Origin: Chryseolinea soli
GTDB taxonomy: Bacteria; Bacteroidota; Bacteroidia; Cytophagales; Cyclobacteriaceae
Length of the DNA: 64,000 nucleotides
Assembly: GCF_003589925.1 (NCBI RefSeq)
Contig: NZ_CP032382.1
Location: forward strand, 6,758,001-6,822,000
Direction of reading: 5' to 3'
Numbering within the stretch: the stretch's first letter is position 1; each line of letters begins with the position of its first letter. Of the stretch, positions 1-9,185 are shown piece by piece. The position numbers and the translations under genes are program-made. Under the pieces are notes generated by a model. It was not told where the DNA came from. It searched no databases and was given only the letters and a program-made list of their open reading frames with translations.

Positions 1-832
1 CGGGTTGACCGATGGCAATGGTCTTCATGGTATTCACCAGGGTAACGAACGCCTTGGCGTGGTCGTAGTTGGGCCACTCTTTTTTAAGCTTGTCGGCCAC
101 GGCGAGATAGACATCAAAGTATTGATCTTTATCGAGCACCGTTCCGCCTTGCAGCAAATTGATCACGCCCAATGAAGGTGGTTCGTTGCGCAGCAGTTCG
201 GCCACCTGGTCGCGGCTCTTTTTTATAAGCTGCATATAGGTGTCCTGGAGCGCTGCCATTTTCTTTTCGTCGTGCGCTTGCACGGCCACCTGGAAGTCGC
301 CATTCAGTTTGGCAATCTCAGGCGACGATTCGCCACTGCGCAGGATGCCTTGTGTCTTACGGATCACCTCGATCTCGGGCGAGCCTTTCACTTCGGCAAA
401 CCCGTTTGGATCGTTGCCATCCACATTCACTTCGACATTGCTCTTATACAGGATCAGGTCGATGGATTGCTGGCCATAGAAGTTGATCTTATAATAGCCC
501 GGTTGCGACAACGGTACTTTTTTAGAGAACGTATAGTTGCTTTTCAACTGGATGGTATCCTGCCAGCCACCGCCGTTCTTCATTTCCTGGATCACGATCT
601 GGCCGGTCTGCGGGAAGCCGACCTTACCGGTCACCGTCACTGTCCACGTGTCGCCGCCGACCGCATTTGCTTCAGCGTTCTGCTTCGAAGAAAACGAGCA
701 GGAAAGTGAAATCGCAAAGAGCAGAAAAAAGAATGCCGACCGCTTCAAACGCGGGAGGTTCGATGCACCCTCTTTTGCAGGGTGATTTTTATTTTCGGCG
801 ATGGGGTCCATCGCGTTGGGGGTCGTTGTCAT
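1..832 (-). CDS. TlpA-like thiol-disulfide reductase with DUF4369-type N-terminus (partial, C-terminus off the window)
   Basis: The open frame begins at the ATG at 832 and runs off the left edge after about 277 codons. A basic then hydrophobic leader (FFFLLFAISLSCSF) ends in a Cys about residue 39 and looks like a loose Bacteroidota lipobox. The following region (about residues 50-140) has the beta-rich pattern of DUF4369, which typically precedes a thioredoxin fold in Bacteroidota envelope reductases. The last visible residues, KTIAIGQP, match the usual entry into the AhpC/TSA-thioredoxin domain, but the CxxC site itself lies outside the window. The ATG overlaps the gatB stop (ATGA), so the two genes are probably co-transcribed. 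The family call is inferred from the N-terminal half only. Confidence 0.65.
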   Translation of the reverse strand, partial: MTTTPNAMDPIAENKNHPAKEGASNLPRLKRSAFFFLLFAISLSCSFSSKQNAEANAVGGDTWTVTVTGKVGFPQTGQIVIQEMKNGGGWQDTIQLKSNYTFSKKVPLSQPGYYKINFYGQQSIDLILYKSNVEVNVDGNDPNGFAEVKGSPEIEVIRKTQGILRSGESSPEIAKLNGDFQVAVQAHDEKKMAALQDTYMQLIKKSRDQVAELLRNEPPSLGVINLLQGGTVLDKDQYFDVYLAVADKLKKEWPNYDHAKAFVTLVNTMKTIAIGQP

Positions 833-2286
833 ACCTCTTCCAGTTTTTTAGTTATCAATGCATTGGCCACTTTCGGGTCGGCCTTTCCCTTGCTGCGCTT
901 CATGACTTCGCCCATGAACATGCTGACGATGCCTTTCTTGCCGTTCTTATATTCTTCCACCTTCAGGGGAAATTCTTTGATCACTTCGTCGACGATGGGG
1001 AGTATAGCATCCTGGTTGCTATCCTGGATGACATTCAATTGTTGTGCCACGTCCAGCGCCGACTTGTTCGGATTCTTCAACAGCTCGGGAAAAACCCGTT
1101 GTGATGCTGTAGAGAAGCTGATTTTATTGTCGTCTACCAGGTTCATCAGTTCCACCAGCACCTGCGGCGGAATGGGGAATTCGTCCGCAGAAAGGGTAAG
1201 CTCGTTCAGACAGGATTTCACGGGGCCCATCACCCAGTTGGATGCCGCCTTATAGTTCTTGGTGAGCTTGCACACTTCCTCAAAATAGAGCGCCACGTCT
1301 TTTGAGTCGGTCAACACCTGGGCGTCGTATTCGGAGAGGTGGAATTCTTTTGTGTATTTGTTGTACAGATCGCGGGGAAGTTCCGGCATAGAGGCCTCGA
1401 TCTTGGCCAGCCATTCTTCCGAGACTTTGAGCGGGCTGAGGTCGGGATCGGGAAAATAGCGATAGTCGTTCAACTCCTCTTTCGTACGCATGCTGTAGGT
1501 GAGGCCGGTGCCGGCATCGAACGTGCGGGTCTCCGAAAAGATGACATTGCCTTTTTCGGTTTCGATGATCTGGCGTTCGATCTCGTGATCGATGGCGTGC
1601 TGCACGTTGCGGATGGAGTTCATGTTCTTTACCTCCACCTTCTTTCCAAATTCCTTTGCCCCTACCAGCATGACGGAAATGTTGGCATCACAACGCAGCG
1701 AGCCTTCTTCCATGTTGCCGTCGCAGATGTCGAGGTAACGCACCAGCTTGCGGACTTCCGTAAGGTAAGCGTAAGCTTCATCGGAGGTCTTAATGTCGGG
1801 TTGAGTCACGATCTCAATGAGGGGAACGCCGGCGCGGTTAAAATCCACCAGCGTATCGGTCTCTTGCGCCAAGTGCATGGACTTGCCTGCATCTTCTTCG
1901 ATGTGAATGCGGTGGAGCTCGATATTGCGTTCACCTTCTTTTGTATTGATCGTCACATAACCGCCCACGCAAATCGGCGTGCGATCCTGTGTGATCTGAT
2001 AGCCTTTGGGAAGATCGGGATAGAAATAATTTTTCCGGTCGAAGATGTTGAATCGCGTGATCGTGGAGTGGCAGGCCAACCCCATTTTGATGGCATACTC
2101 CACCACGGTCTTGTTCAGCCTCGGCAAGGTGCCGGGGTGCGCCAAGGTGACGACGCCTACATTCGTGTTGGGCAAGCTTCCGTATTCTGTCGAGTCGCTG
2201 TTGTAGATTTTACTTTTGGTCAGCAACTGCGCATGCACCTCGAGGCCGATCACTGCGATATACTTATCTCTGATTGATTTATCCAT
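829..2286 (-). CDS. gatB: Aspartyl/glutamyl-tRNA(Asn/Gln) amidotransferase subunit B
   Basis: This 485-aa protein is the tRNA-binding kinase/transamidase subunit of GatCAB, which converts Glu-tRNA(Gln) or Asp-tRNA(Asn) to the amidated form using ammonia supplied by GatA. The family signature GLEVHAQL lies near residues 15-22, followed by the EEDAGKSMH and VDFNRAGVPLIEIVT blocks of the catalytic cradle. The C-terminal third has the helical YqeY-like tail (from about residue 340 to the end). The length is normal for bacterial GatB. Neither gatA nor gatC is in the window, which is common because the subunits are often unlinked in Bacteroidota. The stop codon overlaps the ATG of the downstream TlpA-like gene. 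Confidence 0.97.
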   Translation of the reverse strand: MDKSIRDKYIAVIGLEVHAQLLTKSKIYNSDSTEYGSLPNTNVGVVTLAHPGTLPRLNKTVVEYAIKMGLACHSTITRFNIFDRKNYFYPDLPKGYQITQDRTPICVGGYVTINTKEGERNIELHRIHIEEDAGKSMHLAQETDTLVDFNRAGVPLIEIVTQPDIKTSDEAYAYLTEVRKLVRYLDICDGNMEEGSLRCDANISVMLVGAKEFGKKVEVKNMNSIRNVQHAIDHEIERQIIETEKGNVIFSETRTFDAGTGLTYSMRTKEELNDYRYFPDPDLSPLKVSEEWLAKIEASMPELPRDLYNKYTKEFHLSEYDAQVLTDSKDVALYFEEVCKLTKNYKAASNWVMGPVKSCLNELTLSADEFPIPPQVLVELMNLVDDNKISFSTASQRVFPELLKNPNKSALDVAQQLNVIQDSNQDAILPIVDEVIKEFPLKVEEYKNGKKGIVSMFMGEVMKRSKGKADPKVANALITKKLEEV

Positions 2287-2328
2287 GTCTTCTCTTATAA
2301 ACGTATGCAGGTCCAGTGACCTGGCATT

Positions 2329-2760
2329 TCATTTTTTAAATACAGCCTTTTCTAATCGGTCGATCCTCTCGACATGATCTGCCAGTTTCAGAATTGATCG
2401 TGAATTTTCGGCTGCTATAAGGTTCAACTTTATCATTTCACCCTTCATATCCTTTACGTCTGATTTAAGATCATTCACGTCCGATTTAAGATCATTGACA
2501 TCTGATTTAAGATCATTCACGTCCGATTTAAGATCATGAACATCTAATTTAAGATCATGAACATCTAATTTAAGATCATGAACATCTGATTTAAGATCAT
2601 TGACGTCCGATTTAAGATCATTAAAGTCCGATTTAAGGTCATTGACATCCGATTTAAGGTCATTAACATCTGATCTCAAGCCCCCGATCTGATCCGACAG
2701 ACGATCCGACTTCCTGAGCGACTCGGCCAGCAGCTCTTCAATCCTCGATTGATTCTCCAT
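2329..2760 (-). CDS. Small heptad-repeat coiled-coil protein
   Basis: The 143-aa protein consists of a short head (MENQSRIEELLAESL), eleven consecutive heptads of the form LKSDVND/LKSDVHD/LKLDVHD (about residues 28-104) and a short helical tail. Leu and Val fill the a/d positions, so a long parallel coiled coil is predicted, with no signal peptide or membrane segment. I chose the start at 2760 rather than the in-frame ATG at 2769 because the head then aligns with the neighbouring paralogue at 2819-3037, which begins MENQMRIEELLTELL. The function is unknown. Similar DUF-type coiled-coil proteins are often annotated only as hypothetical. Confidence 0.7.
   Translation of the reverse strand: MENQSRIEELLAESLRKSDRLSDQIGGLRSDVNDLKSDVNDLKSDFNDLKSDVNDLKSDVHDLKLDVHDLKLDVHDLKSDVNDLKSDVNDLKSDVNDLKSDVKDMKGEMIKLNLIAAENSRSILKLADHVERIDRLEKAVFKK
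2449..2679 (-). repeat. Eleven tandem 21-bp repeats encoding coiled-coil heptads
   Basis: The block contains eleven in-frame copies of a 21-bp unit (plus-strand sense roughly 'gatttaagatcattgacgtc' with small variations). Each encodes one heptad of the overlapping protein. Near-identity between adjacent copies suggests recent slippage or unequal exchange. Changes of whole units would lengthen or shorten the coiled coil without a frameshift. Confidence 0.9.
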
Positions 2761-2818
2761 AACATACATAGTTTTAAAATTTACAACTTGTTATTTTATG
2801 AGGATCAAAATCTTGCTT

Positions 2819-3037
2819 CTACTCTCTTAATTCTTCGACCCGGCTGCTGAGTTCATCCATCCGGGTCGCCAATATATCCAGCTTTATGATGACACCATCC
2901 ACCTTTTTTGCCAGTCCATCGATCCGGGTACCGAAGTAACCGAGCCGCGTGGTGAGCAAATCCCTTTCATTGGTGGGTAGCTCAAACTTTTTCAACAACT
3001 CCGTTAACAATTCCTCTATCCTCATTTGATTTTCCAT
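2819..3037 (-). CDS. Small coiled-coil protein, paralogue of the downstream heptad-repeat gene
   Basis: The 72-aa protein has the same head as its neighbour (MENQ-RIEELL-ELLKK), then amphipathic helix with heptad spacing (RIDGLAKKVDGVIIKLDILATRMDELSSRVEEL) but without the perfect LKSDVND array. The start at 3037 is preferred over the ATG at 3049 because of this shared head. Both genes also have a GAGGATCAAA word (plus-strand sense) about 35-45 bp before their starts, so the duplication seems to have included the leader. The function is unknown. Confidence 0.6.
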   Translation of the reverse strand: MENQMRIEELLTELLKKFELPTNERDLLTTRLGYFGTRIDGLAKKVDGVIIKLDILATRMDELSSRVEELRE

Positions 3038-3104
3038 AACCATTATCATTTAGGTTTAATATGCTATGCATCACGAGGATCAAATCATTGTCAAAAAGAC
3101 GGGT

Positions 3105-5852
3105 TTATTTCATTATCAATTTACGTGCTTTTTCAGTAACGGCATCCAAACCGCTTAAGTTCTTTCCACCGGCTGTCGCGAAAAAGGGTTGACCTCCCCC
3201 ACCGCCGTCGATTTCCTTGGCCAATTCCTTCACCAGGTTGCCGGCATGGTAGGTGTTGGTCTGCGCCAGCTTTTCGCCGATCATCACTGCCACCTGCGGT
3301 TTGCCATCCACATCGGCCGCCAACACCAACAAGAGATCGTCGAATTGGTTGCGTAAGCCGTAAGCGATGTTTTTCAACACATCGGCCGTGGGCACAGAAA
3401 CTTTTTCGAGAATGAGGTGATAGCCATTTTGTTTCACCGCTTTCAAGGCCAATTTATCTTTCAACTGGTTGGCTTGTTCCTGCTGATACATCTCCAGCTT
3501 TTTCTCCAGCGCGTGCTTTTCGTCCAGGAGATTCTTTGTCGTGGCGATGAGGTCCTTCGGATTTTTCAAAAGACTTTTCACCTGGTCGAGCATGTCCACC
3601 GATTCCCGCACAAAACGCTCGGCTTCCTCGGCCGTGATCGCTTCGATCCGTCGGACACCGGCGGCCACCGAGCTTTCGGACACGATCTTGAACAACCCGA
3701 TCTGCCCCGTAGACGACACGTGCGTACCGCCACAAAGCTCTACCGAAAACTTCGGATCAAAGGTAATGACCCTGACAAAGTCACCATATTTTTCCCCAAA
3801 CAGGGCCATGGCGCCCAGGCCTTTGGCTTGCTCGATAGGCACGTTTCTTCTTTCATCCAGCACGATGTCCTCCCGCACCTTCCGGTTCACGATGTCCTCC
3901 ACCTTGCGGATCTCTTCGGGGGTCATGGCGGCAAAATGAGAGAAGTCAAAACGAAGGATCTTATCGTTTACCAACGAGCCCTTTTGCTCCACGTGCTTGC
4001 CCAACACCTGGCGCAGCGCCGCGTGCAGCAAGTGTGTAGCCGAGTGGTTGTCCATGCTCAACTGTCGCTTGTGACGGTCTACCACGGCGTGAAAAGTAGC
4101 TTCCATATTCACCGGCAGCTTGTCGGCAAAATGAACGATGAGTTCGTTTTCTTTTTTTGTATCGGTAATAAAAATTTTCTCGTTCGCGCTTTCGATATAT
4201 CCGGTGTCACCTTCCTGTCCGCCACTTTCTGCATAGAAAGGGGTGCGGTCGAAGACCAGTTGGAAAAGTTCTTTGTTCTTCTGTTTCATCTTGCGATACT
4301 TCACCACGGTCACTTCCGATTCCAGGTGGTCGTAGCCGATGAACTCGGGTTTCTGATCGTCGCCCACCAGTACCCAGTCGCCGGTTTCTTTTGCAGCGTC
4401 GGCCTTGGAGCGGTTCTTTTGTTTCGCCATCTCCACCTTGAACCCATCTTCGTCGACGGAAAAACCTCGCTCACGCGCGATCAATGATGTGAGGTCGAGC
4501 GGAAATCCAAACGTGTCATACAATTCAAAGGCCTGTTCACCGGTCAGGGTCTTGTTCGCGAGCTCACCCTCCAGGCTTTCAATGCGTTTCAATCCCTTAT
4601 CGAGTGTTCTCAGGAAAGCGTTCTCTTCTTCAAAGATCACTTTGCTGACATAGTCTCTTTGCGCTTCCAATTCCGTGAAGACATCTTTCAGTTGGTTCGA
4701 CAAAACAGGGAGTAGCGAATAGAGGAACGGTTCCTTAAAATTCAAAAACGAATATCCATAGCGCACCGCTCTTCTCAGGATGCGGCGGATCACGTAGCCT
4801 GCGCCCGTGTTAGAGGGAAGCTGTCCATCGGCGATAGCAAAAGACACGGCGCGAATGTGATCGGCTATGACCCGCATCGCGATGTCCGTTTTCTCGCTGC
4901 TGCGCAATCGCGGGTTGGTCAGATAGGTAGTGTCCTGATAAGCAATATTCGATTGCTCGGAAATGAAACGGATGAGCGGCGTAAAAACATCCGTGTCGTA
5001 ATTCGAACTCACCAGATTGATGGCACGACACAACCGTTCGAAGCCCATGCCGGTGTCCACGTTCTTGTTGGGAAGGGGTTTGAGCAGGGTTAGATTGGAG
5101 CGTAGCTTTTCGCGGGCTGCTTTCTTGTCGGCTCCTTTATATTCCAGGTCGAACTTCAGCATTTCGCCACTGCCTCCCTTTTGGGGATTCCAGTAGCGTT
5201 CGAATTCCATGAACACGAGGTTCCATATTTCAATCACCTGGGGATGATCATTGTTGACCAGTTCCCGGCCGGGCACGGCCTTTCTTTCGGCATCCGATCG
5301 CAGATCGACGTGGATCTCCGAGCAGGGTCCGCACGGCCCGAGGTCGGCCATCTCCCAGAAATTGTCCTTTTTGCTGCCTTGAATGATCCGGTCTTCGCTC
5401 ACGAAAGACTTCCAGAGGTCGAATGCCTCCTGATCGAAGGCCAGGTTATCGTCTTTATCGCCACCGAACACGCTCACGTAGAGCCTGTCTTTGGGCAGTT
5501 TATATTCCACCGTCAGCAGTTCCCAGGCCCATTCGATGGCTTCCTTCTTAAAATAGTCGCCAAAAGACCAGTTTCCCAGCATTTCGAACATGGTATGGTG
5601 GTAGGTGTCGATCCCCACTTCTTCCAGGTCGTTGTGTTTTCCACTCACTCTCAGGCACTTCTGAGTGTCGGCAATGCGCGGGCTCTTCGAAATGGCGTTT
5701 CCCAGAAAAAAGTCCTTGAATTGCACCATACCGGAGTTGGTGAAGAGCAAGGTGGGGTCGTTTTTCAGCACCAAAGGCGCTGAAGGCACGATCGTATGGC
5801 CTTTGGAGGCAAAAAAATCTAAAAACTTACGTCTGATCGAACCCGAGTCCAT
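3105..5852 (-). CDS. alaS: Alanyl-tRNA synthetase
   Basis: This 915-aa class II synthetase charges tRNA(Ala). The N-terminal catalytic domain starts SIRRKFLDFFASKGH and contains motif 2 (MFEMLGNWSFGDYFK). The editing domain has the zinc-binding HxxxH (HSATHLLH, near residue 600) and the CGGTH motif (near residue 707). The C-Ala/DHHA1 domain ends GGGGGQPFFATAGGK. The protein is slightly longer than the E. coli enzyme but all parts are present. The gene is divergent from the M23 peptidase pair across a 170-bp intergenic region that carries a possible -7 box on the minus strand. Confidence 0.98.
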   Translation of the reverse strand: MDSGSIRRKFLDFFASKGHTIVPSAPLVLKNDPTLLFTNSGMVQFKDFFLGNAISKSPRIADTQKCLRVSGKHNDLEEVGIDTYHHTMFEMLGNWSFGDYFKKEAIEWAWELLTVEYKLPKDRLYVSVFGGDKDDNLAFDQEAFDLWKSFVSEDRIIQGSKKDNFWEMADLGPCGPCSEIHVDLRSDAERKAVPGRELVNNDHPQVIEIWNLVFMEFERYWNPQKGGSGEMLKFDLEYKGADKKAAREKLRSNLTLLKPLPNKNVDTGMGFERLCRAINLVSSNYDTDVFTPLIRFISEQSNIAYQDTTYLTNPRLRSSEKTDIAMRVIADHIRAVSFAIADGQLPSNTGAGYVIRRILRRAVRYGYSFLNFKEPFLYSLLPVLSNQLKDVFTELEAQRDYVSKVIFEEENAFLRTLDKGLKRIESLEGELANKTLTGEQAFELYDTFGFPLDLTSLIARERGFSVDEDGFKVEMAKQKNRSKADAAKETGDWVLVGDDQKPEFIGYDHLESEVTVVKYRKMKQKNKELFQLVFDRTPFYAESGGQEGDTGYIESANEKIFITDTKKENELIVHFADKLPVNMEATFHAVVDRHKRQLSMDNHSATHLLHAALRQVLGKHVEQKGSLVNDKILRFDFSHFAAMTPEEIRKVEDIVNRKVREDIVLDERRNVPIEQAKGLGAMALFGEKYGDFVRVITFDPKFSVELCGGTHVSSTGQIGLFKIVSESSVAAGVRRIEAITAEEAERFVRESVDMLDQVKSLLKNPKDLIATTKNLLDEKHALEKKLEMYQQEQANQLKDKLALKAVKQNGYHLILEKVSVPTADVLKNIAYGLRNQFDDLLLVLAADVDGKPQVAVMIGEKLAQTNTYHAGNLVKELAKEIDGGGGGQPFFATAGGKNLSGLDAVTEKARKLIMK

Positions 5853-5928
5853 TACCTGTTGTGTGGTTTAAAAATTTTGAACGTTACGATTTTTACTATC
5901 TTAGCCCGCAAAAAAATACGGCAAGCCA

Positions 5929-5936
5929 CAAAATTA
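5929..5936 (-). promoter_or_regulatory. Possible Bacteroidota -7 box for alaS
   Basis: On the minus strand the sequence reads TAATTTTG, matching TAnnTTTG, about 77 bp before the alaS ATG. I see no clear -33 TTG element at the expected spacing, so this is a weak prediction. Confidence 0.3.
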
Positions 5937-6022
5937 AGCGCATATGACGGAGAATAAGCAGGTATCGAGGATTTTTTTATGGCTTGGATCACCTTTAAAC
6001 GCTTAATGTTTTCCCGGACCTG

Positions 6023-6997
6023 ATGTCGAACTTCAAGTATCACTACAATCCAAAAACCTGCCAATACGAACGTGCCCGCTGGGATGTGAAAGACATTTTG
6101 TGGTATGTCGCCGGATTGGTTACAATGGGGCTCCTCTTTTGCGGGGCCATGATCTTCGCCCACGACTCCTTCATCGAATCCGAAACCGAAAGGCTGCTGC
6201 GAGCGGAAAACCAGGTGCTGGAAAAGCATAAACCGGTGCTCGAAGAACAACTGGCCACTGTGGAAGCCACCCTGGTCAGCTTAAAAGAAGACGATAAGGC
6301 GCTATACACCAAGGTATTCAACAGCGACCTGCCACAATCGGAAACCTCCGCCTCCACCCTCTCGAAAGAAAAAATCCTACTCGCCGACGCTGCCGGTTTC
6401 AAGGACATGATGGAAATCCTGAAGTCCAAATCGGAAGCCCTGCGAAAAACTTCTGCCAACAGCAACGCCTTCTTTGGCAACACTACCCACATCACCAAAG
6501 ACCAGTTCGACATCATGGGTTCCATACCCTCCACACAACCCGTGGCGAATACGCAACTGGATTTGTTAGTGTCGGGCTTTGGCGAACGCATCAATCCTTT
6601 TCACAAAGGCAACTATAAACATCCCGGTGTTGACTTTGCAGCAGCGCGCGGCACAGCAGTGTCCGCCACGGCGAATGGCAGAGTCGTCACGATCAGCAAA
6701 ACTACCCTGCAAGCCGGCTATGGCAACTACATCGACGTAGACCACGGCCATGGTTTCGTAACGCGCTATGCGCACCTGGAAGAGATCAAGGTGCAACGCG
6801 GGCAAAACGTTTCAAAGGGCACAGTGATCGGCACCGTGGGGAGTAGCGGAGGTTCTACGGCGCCACACCTGCACTATGAAGTGATCCGTGATGGCGAACC
6901 GGTGGATCCTGCGCGTTACCTGATGGAAGGATTGTCGAGCGAGCAACACATGAAGTTGCTGAAACTAAGTTCCAAACAAAACCAGTCGCTGGACTAA
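6023..6997 (+). CDS. M23 family metallopeptidase, membrane-anchored (first of tandem pair)
   Basis: The 324-aa protein has a short cytoplasmic N-terminus with the motif KYHYNPKTCQYE, one transmembrane helix (about residues 27-48), a periplasmic coiled coil (about 55-110) and a C-terminal LytM/M23 domain. The zinc and catalytic residues are visible: HPGVD near residues 202-206 and HLHYE near 282-286. Enzymes of this family cut peptide cross-links in peptidoglycan during growth or division, often with coiled-coil regulators. The stop overlaps the start of the next paralogue by one base (TAATG), so the two are translationally coupled. Confidence 0.92.
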   Translation: MSNFKYHYNPKTCQYERARWDVKDILWYVAGLVTMGLLFCGAMIFAHDSFIESETERLLRAENQVLEKHKPVLEEQLATVEATLVSLKEDDKALYTKVFNSDLPQSETSASTLSKEKILLADAAGFKDMMEILKSKSEALRKTSANSNAFFGNTTHITKDQFDIMGSIPSTQPVANTQLDLLVSGFGERINPFHKGNYKHPGVDFAAARGTAVSATANGRVVTISKTTLQAGYGNYIDVDHGHGFVTRYAHLEEIKVQRGQNVSKGTVIGTVGSSGGSTAPHLHYEVIRDGEPVDPARYLMEGLSSEQHMKLLKLSSKQNQSLD

Positions 6998-7962
6998 TGG
7001 GAAAAGTTAAATACCGATACAATCCGAAAACCTGTAAATACGAACCGTGGTATTTGAGAGGAAAAGCGCTGCAAGATCAGGCTGCTATCTTCATCGGATT
7101 GTCGCTCCTTCTGGGCGGACTCTTTTATTTTGGTTATTCGCGCAACTTCGATTCGCTGGAAGAACAGTTGCTGAAAAAGAAAAACATCACGTTGAAAGTA
7201 GAGTGGCAGATCCTGGAAGATCGCATTCAGGCGGCCTTCGCCGAATTGAATACTCTTGTAGAGCGCGACGACAAAAACTATCGCGTCATCCTCGACTCCA
7301 GCCCGCTGGCACCCGAGATCCGCGAAGGCGGTGTTGGGGGTAGCGAAAAATTCAGCACCGAAGGGTTGAAGGATTTTCCCACCGTGATTTCCGACTACGC
7401 CATCCTGGAGAAATTGAAGAGCAAAGTCGACGTGGAAGTGCAGTCCTATAAAGAACTCAATTCCATTTTCACCGAACGCATACAAATGTGGGCGTCGCGT
7501 CCGGCGATACAACCCATTAACAACAAACAATTGGAGCGGCTGCACATGAGCTATGGCGCGCGTTTTCATCCCATCTACCACCGCTTCATGGAACACAAGG
7601 GCCTTGACTTTGCCGCCGCCAACGGCACGCCTGTATACGCTACGGGCGATGGCAAGGTGATCATGTCCCACTACTCTAGTTCCTATGGCAATGTGATCTA
7701 CCTCGACCACGGTCATGACTATGAAACCCGTTATGCCCACCTTTCCCGTTTCGCGGTGAAAGAAGGCGACATCGTGAAGCGCGGCCATGTGATCGGCTAC
7801 GTGGGCAACACCGGAACGTCGGTTTCGGATCACTTACATTATGAAGTGCTATTCAAAGGCCAGCACGTGAACCCCATCAATTTCTTCCAGCGCGACCTGA
7901 ATAACAAAGAGTACGAACGACTCATCGAAGCCGGCAGCACCGACGCCAAAGTGCTGGATTGA
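6997..7962 (+). CDS. M23 family metallopeptidase, membrane-anchored (second of tandem pair)
   Basis: This 321-aa paralogue of the preceding gene has the same order of parts: a KYRYNPKTCKYE cytoplasmic head, one transmembrane helix (about residues 28-47), a coiled coil, then an M23 domain with HKGLD near residue 200 and DHLHYE near 279. All metal ligands are intact, so both copies are probably active hydrolases. The conserved NPKTCxYE head ahead of the membrane helix, seen in both copies, suggests a cytoplasmic contact that is kept under selection. The gene probably arose by tandem duplication. Confidence 0.92.
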   Translation: MGKVKYRYNPKTCKYEPWYLRGKALQDQAAIFIGLSLLLGGLFYFGYSRNFDSLEEQLLKKKNITLKVEWQILEDRIQAAFAELNTLVERDDKNYRVILDSSPLAPEIREGGVGGSEKFSTEGLKDFPTVISDYAILEKLKSKVDVEVQSYKELNSIFTERIQMWASRPAIQPINNKQLERLHMSYGARFHPIYHRFMEHKGLDFAAANGTPVYATGDGKVIMSHYSSSYGNVIYLDHGHDYETRYAHLSRFAVKEGDIVKRGHVIGYVGNTGTSVSDHLHYEVLFKGQHVNPINFFQRDLNNKEYERLIEAGSTDAKVLD

Positions 7963-8001
7963 TTTCCTGGATAAAATAATGTCCAGTCCATGAGCACCTT
8001 G

Positions 8002-8031
8002 AACGAAGCAGGAAGCATCCCTTCGTTTTTT
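8002..8031 (+). terminator. Probable rho-independent terminator after the M23 pair
   Basis: A 7-bp inverted repeat AACGAAG/CTTCGTT (8002-8008 with 8021-8027) is followed by a run of T to 8031. It lies 40 bp after the second M23 stop. The loop is 12 nt, so stability is moderate. Confidence 0.5.
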
Positions 8032-8089
8032 GCTTGTAGCTTTATGAAATCTCCCTTTCTTTGTGTTCCGTTCTACAAATCTGTTTCGC

Positions 8090-9184
8090 ATGCGCCTTTT
8101 ATTCCTGTTCATTTTCGTTTCGATCTCTACTGCACTAACCGCCCAGGTGGTGGATAGCACGATGGTGGATAGCACCGCGGCCAAACCACCGGCACCCCAT
8201 GTGGTGAAAGACACCGTGACGCTGGTTGGCGTGGGCGACATCATGATGGGAACGAACTACCCGGAAAGCATGCTTCCCCCGGACGACGGCGCCTTCCTGA
8301 TGAAAGACGTTGAGCCTTACCTGAACGATGCCGATGTCACCTTCGGCAACCTGGAAGGCACGCTGCTGGACACCGGCGGAACTCCAAAGACCTGTCGCGA
8401 TCCAAAAGTGTGTTATGTCTTCCGGACACCCGTCCGTTTTGTAAAGAATTTGAAGAGCGCAGGGTTCGACATGATGAGCCTGGCCAACAACCACGCCGGC
8501 GATTTTGGCGAAACGGGCCGTCAAAGCACCATGAAGACCCTGAATGCCGAAGACATCAAACATGCCGGCCAAGTCGTGCAGAAATATGTGTTGTTCACCA
8601 AAGACAGCCTCACCTATGGCCTTGTCGCCTTCGCTCCCAATAGCGGCTGTGTGAACCTGAACGACCTGGAAGGCGCAAAACAATTGGTAGCCCACCTGGA
8701 TTCGATCTGCGACGTCGTGATTGTGTCGTTTCACGGGGGCGCTGAGGGTGCTCAATACCAAAACGTGCCCCGCACCCACGAGCTCTTCCACGGCGAGGAT
8801 CGCGGTGACGTCTATAAGTTCTCGCATACCCTGATCGACGCAGGCGCCGATGTGGTGTTTGGACACGGACCGCATGTTACGCGTGCCGTTGAGGTCTATA
8901 ATGAGCGGTTCATTGCCTATAGCATGGGCAACTTTTGCACCTACCGGGGCATTAGCGTATCAGGGGTGAATGGTCTTGCCCCCATTATCAAGCTTTATAC
9001 CGATGCGCATGGCAAGTTTTACAAGGGTAAAATCACACCCACCTATCAAACTTATGGCGGCGGCGTGAAAGTTGATCCTCAAAATCAGGTAATTAAGAGG
9101 ATACAGGAGCTCACAAAAAAAGATTTCCCGGAATCAAAAATTCAGATTGCCGAGAATGGTTTAATTACTTACCTTGCTCAATAA
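8090..9184 (+). CDS. CapA-family (PGA_cap) metallophosphoesterase-like secreted protein
   Basis: The 364-aa protein has a signal peptide (MRLLFLFIFVSISTALTAQ) followed by a calcineurin-like fold of the CapA/PgsA family. Metal-site blocks are visible in order: VGDIMMG (about residue 47), GNLEG (86), LANNHAGDFG (132) and VFGHGPHV (256). The family is linked to poly-gamma-glutamate synthesis or anchoring in Bacillus, but its role in Bacteroidota is not settled. I chose the ATG at 8090 because it gives a clean signal peptide; an upstream GTG at 8063 would add nine residues. The next gene begins one base after the stop. Confidence 0.85.
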   Translation: MRLLFLFIFVSISTALTAQVVDSTMVDSTAAKPPAPHVVKDTVTLVGVGDIMMGTNYPESMLPPDDGAFLMKDVEPYLNDADVTFGNLEGTLLDTGGTPKTCRDPKVCYVFRTPVRFVKNLKSAGFDMMSLANNHAGDFGETGRQSTMKTLNAEDIKHAGQVVQKYVLFTKDSLTYGLVAFAPNSGCVNLNDLEGAKQLVAHLDSICDVVIVSFHGGAEGAQYQNVPRTHELFHGEDRGDVYKFSHTLIDAGADVVFGHGPHVTRAVEVYNERFIAYSMGNFCTYRGISVSGVNGLAPIIKLYTDAHGKFYKGKITPTYQTYGGGVKVDPQNQVIKRIQELTKKDFPESKIQIAENGLITYLAQ

Positions 9185-9185
9185 C

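Noticed and set aside
1339..2277. 312-codon plus-strand frame opposite gatB
   Set aside because: The minus-strand frame encodes an intact GatB with all family motifs; the plus frame is a shadow without recognisable features.
2449..2679. Short direct repeats resembling a CRISPR or iteron array
   Set aside because: The 21-bp units are contiguous with no spacers and keep the reading frame as coiled-coil heptads.
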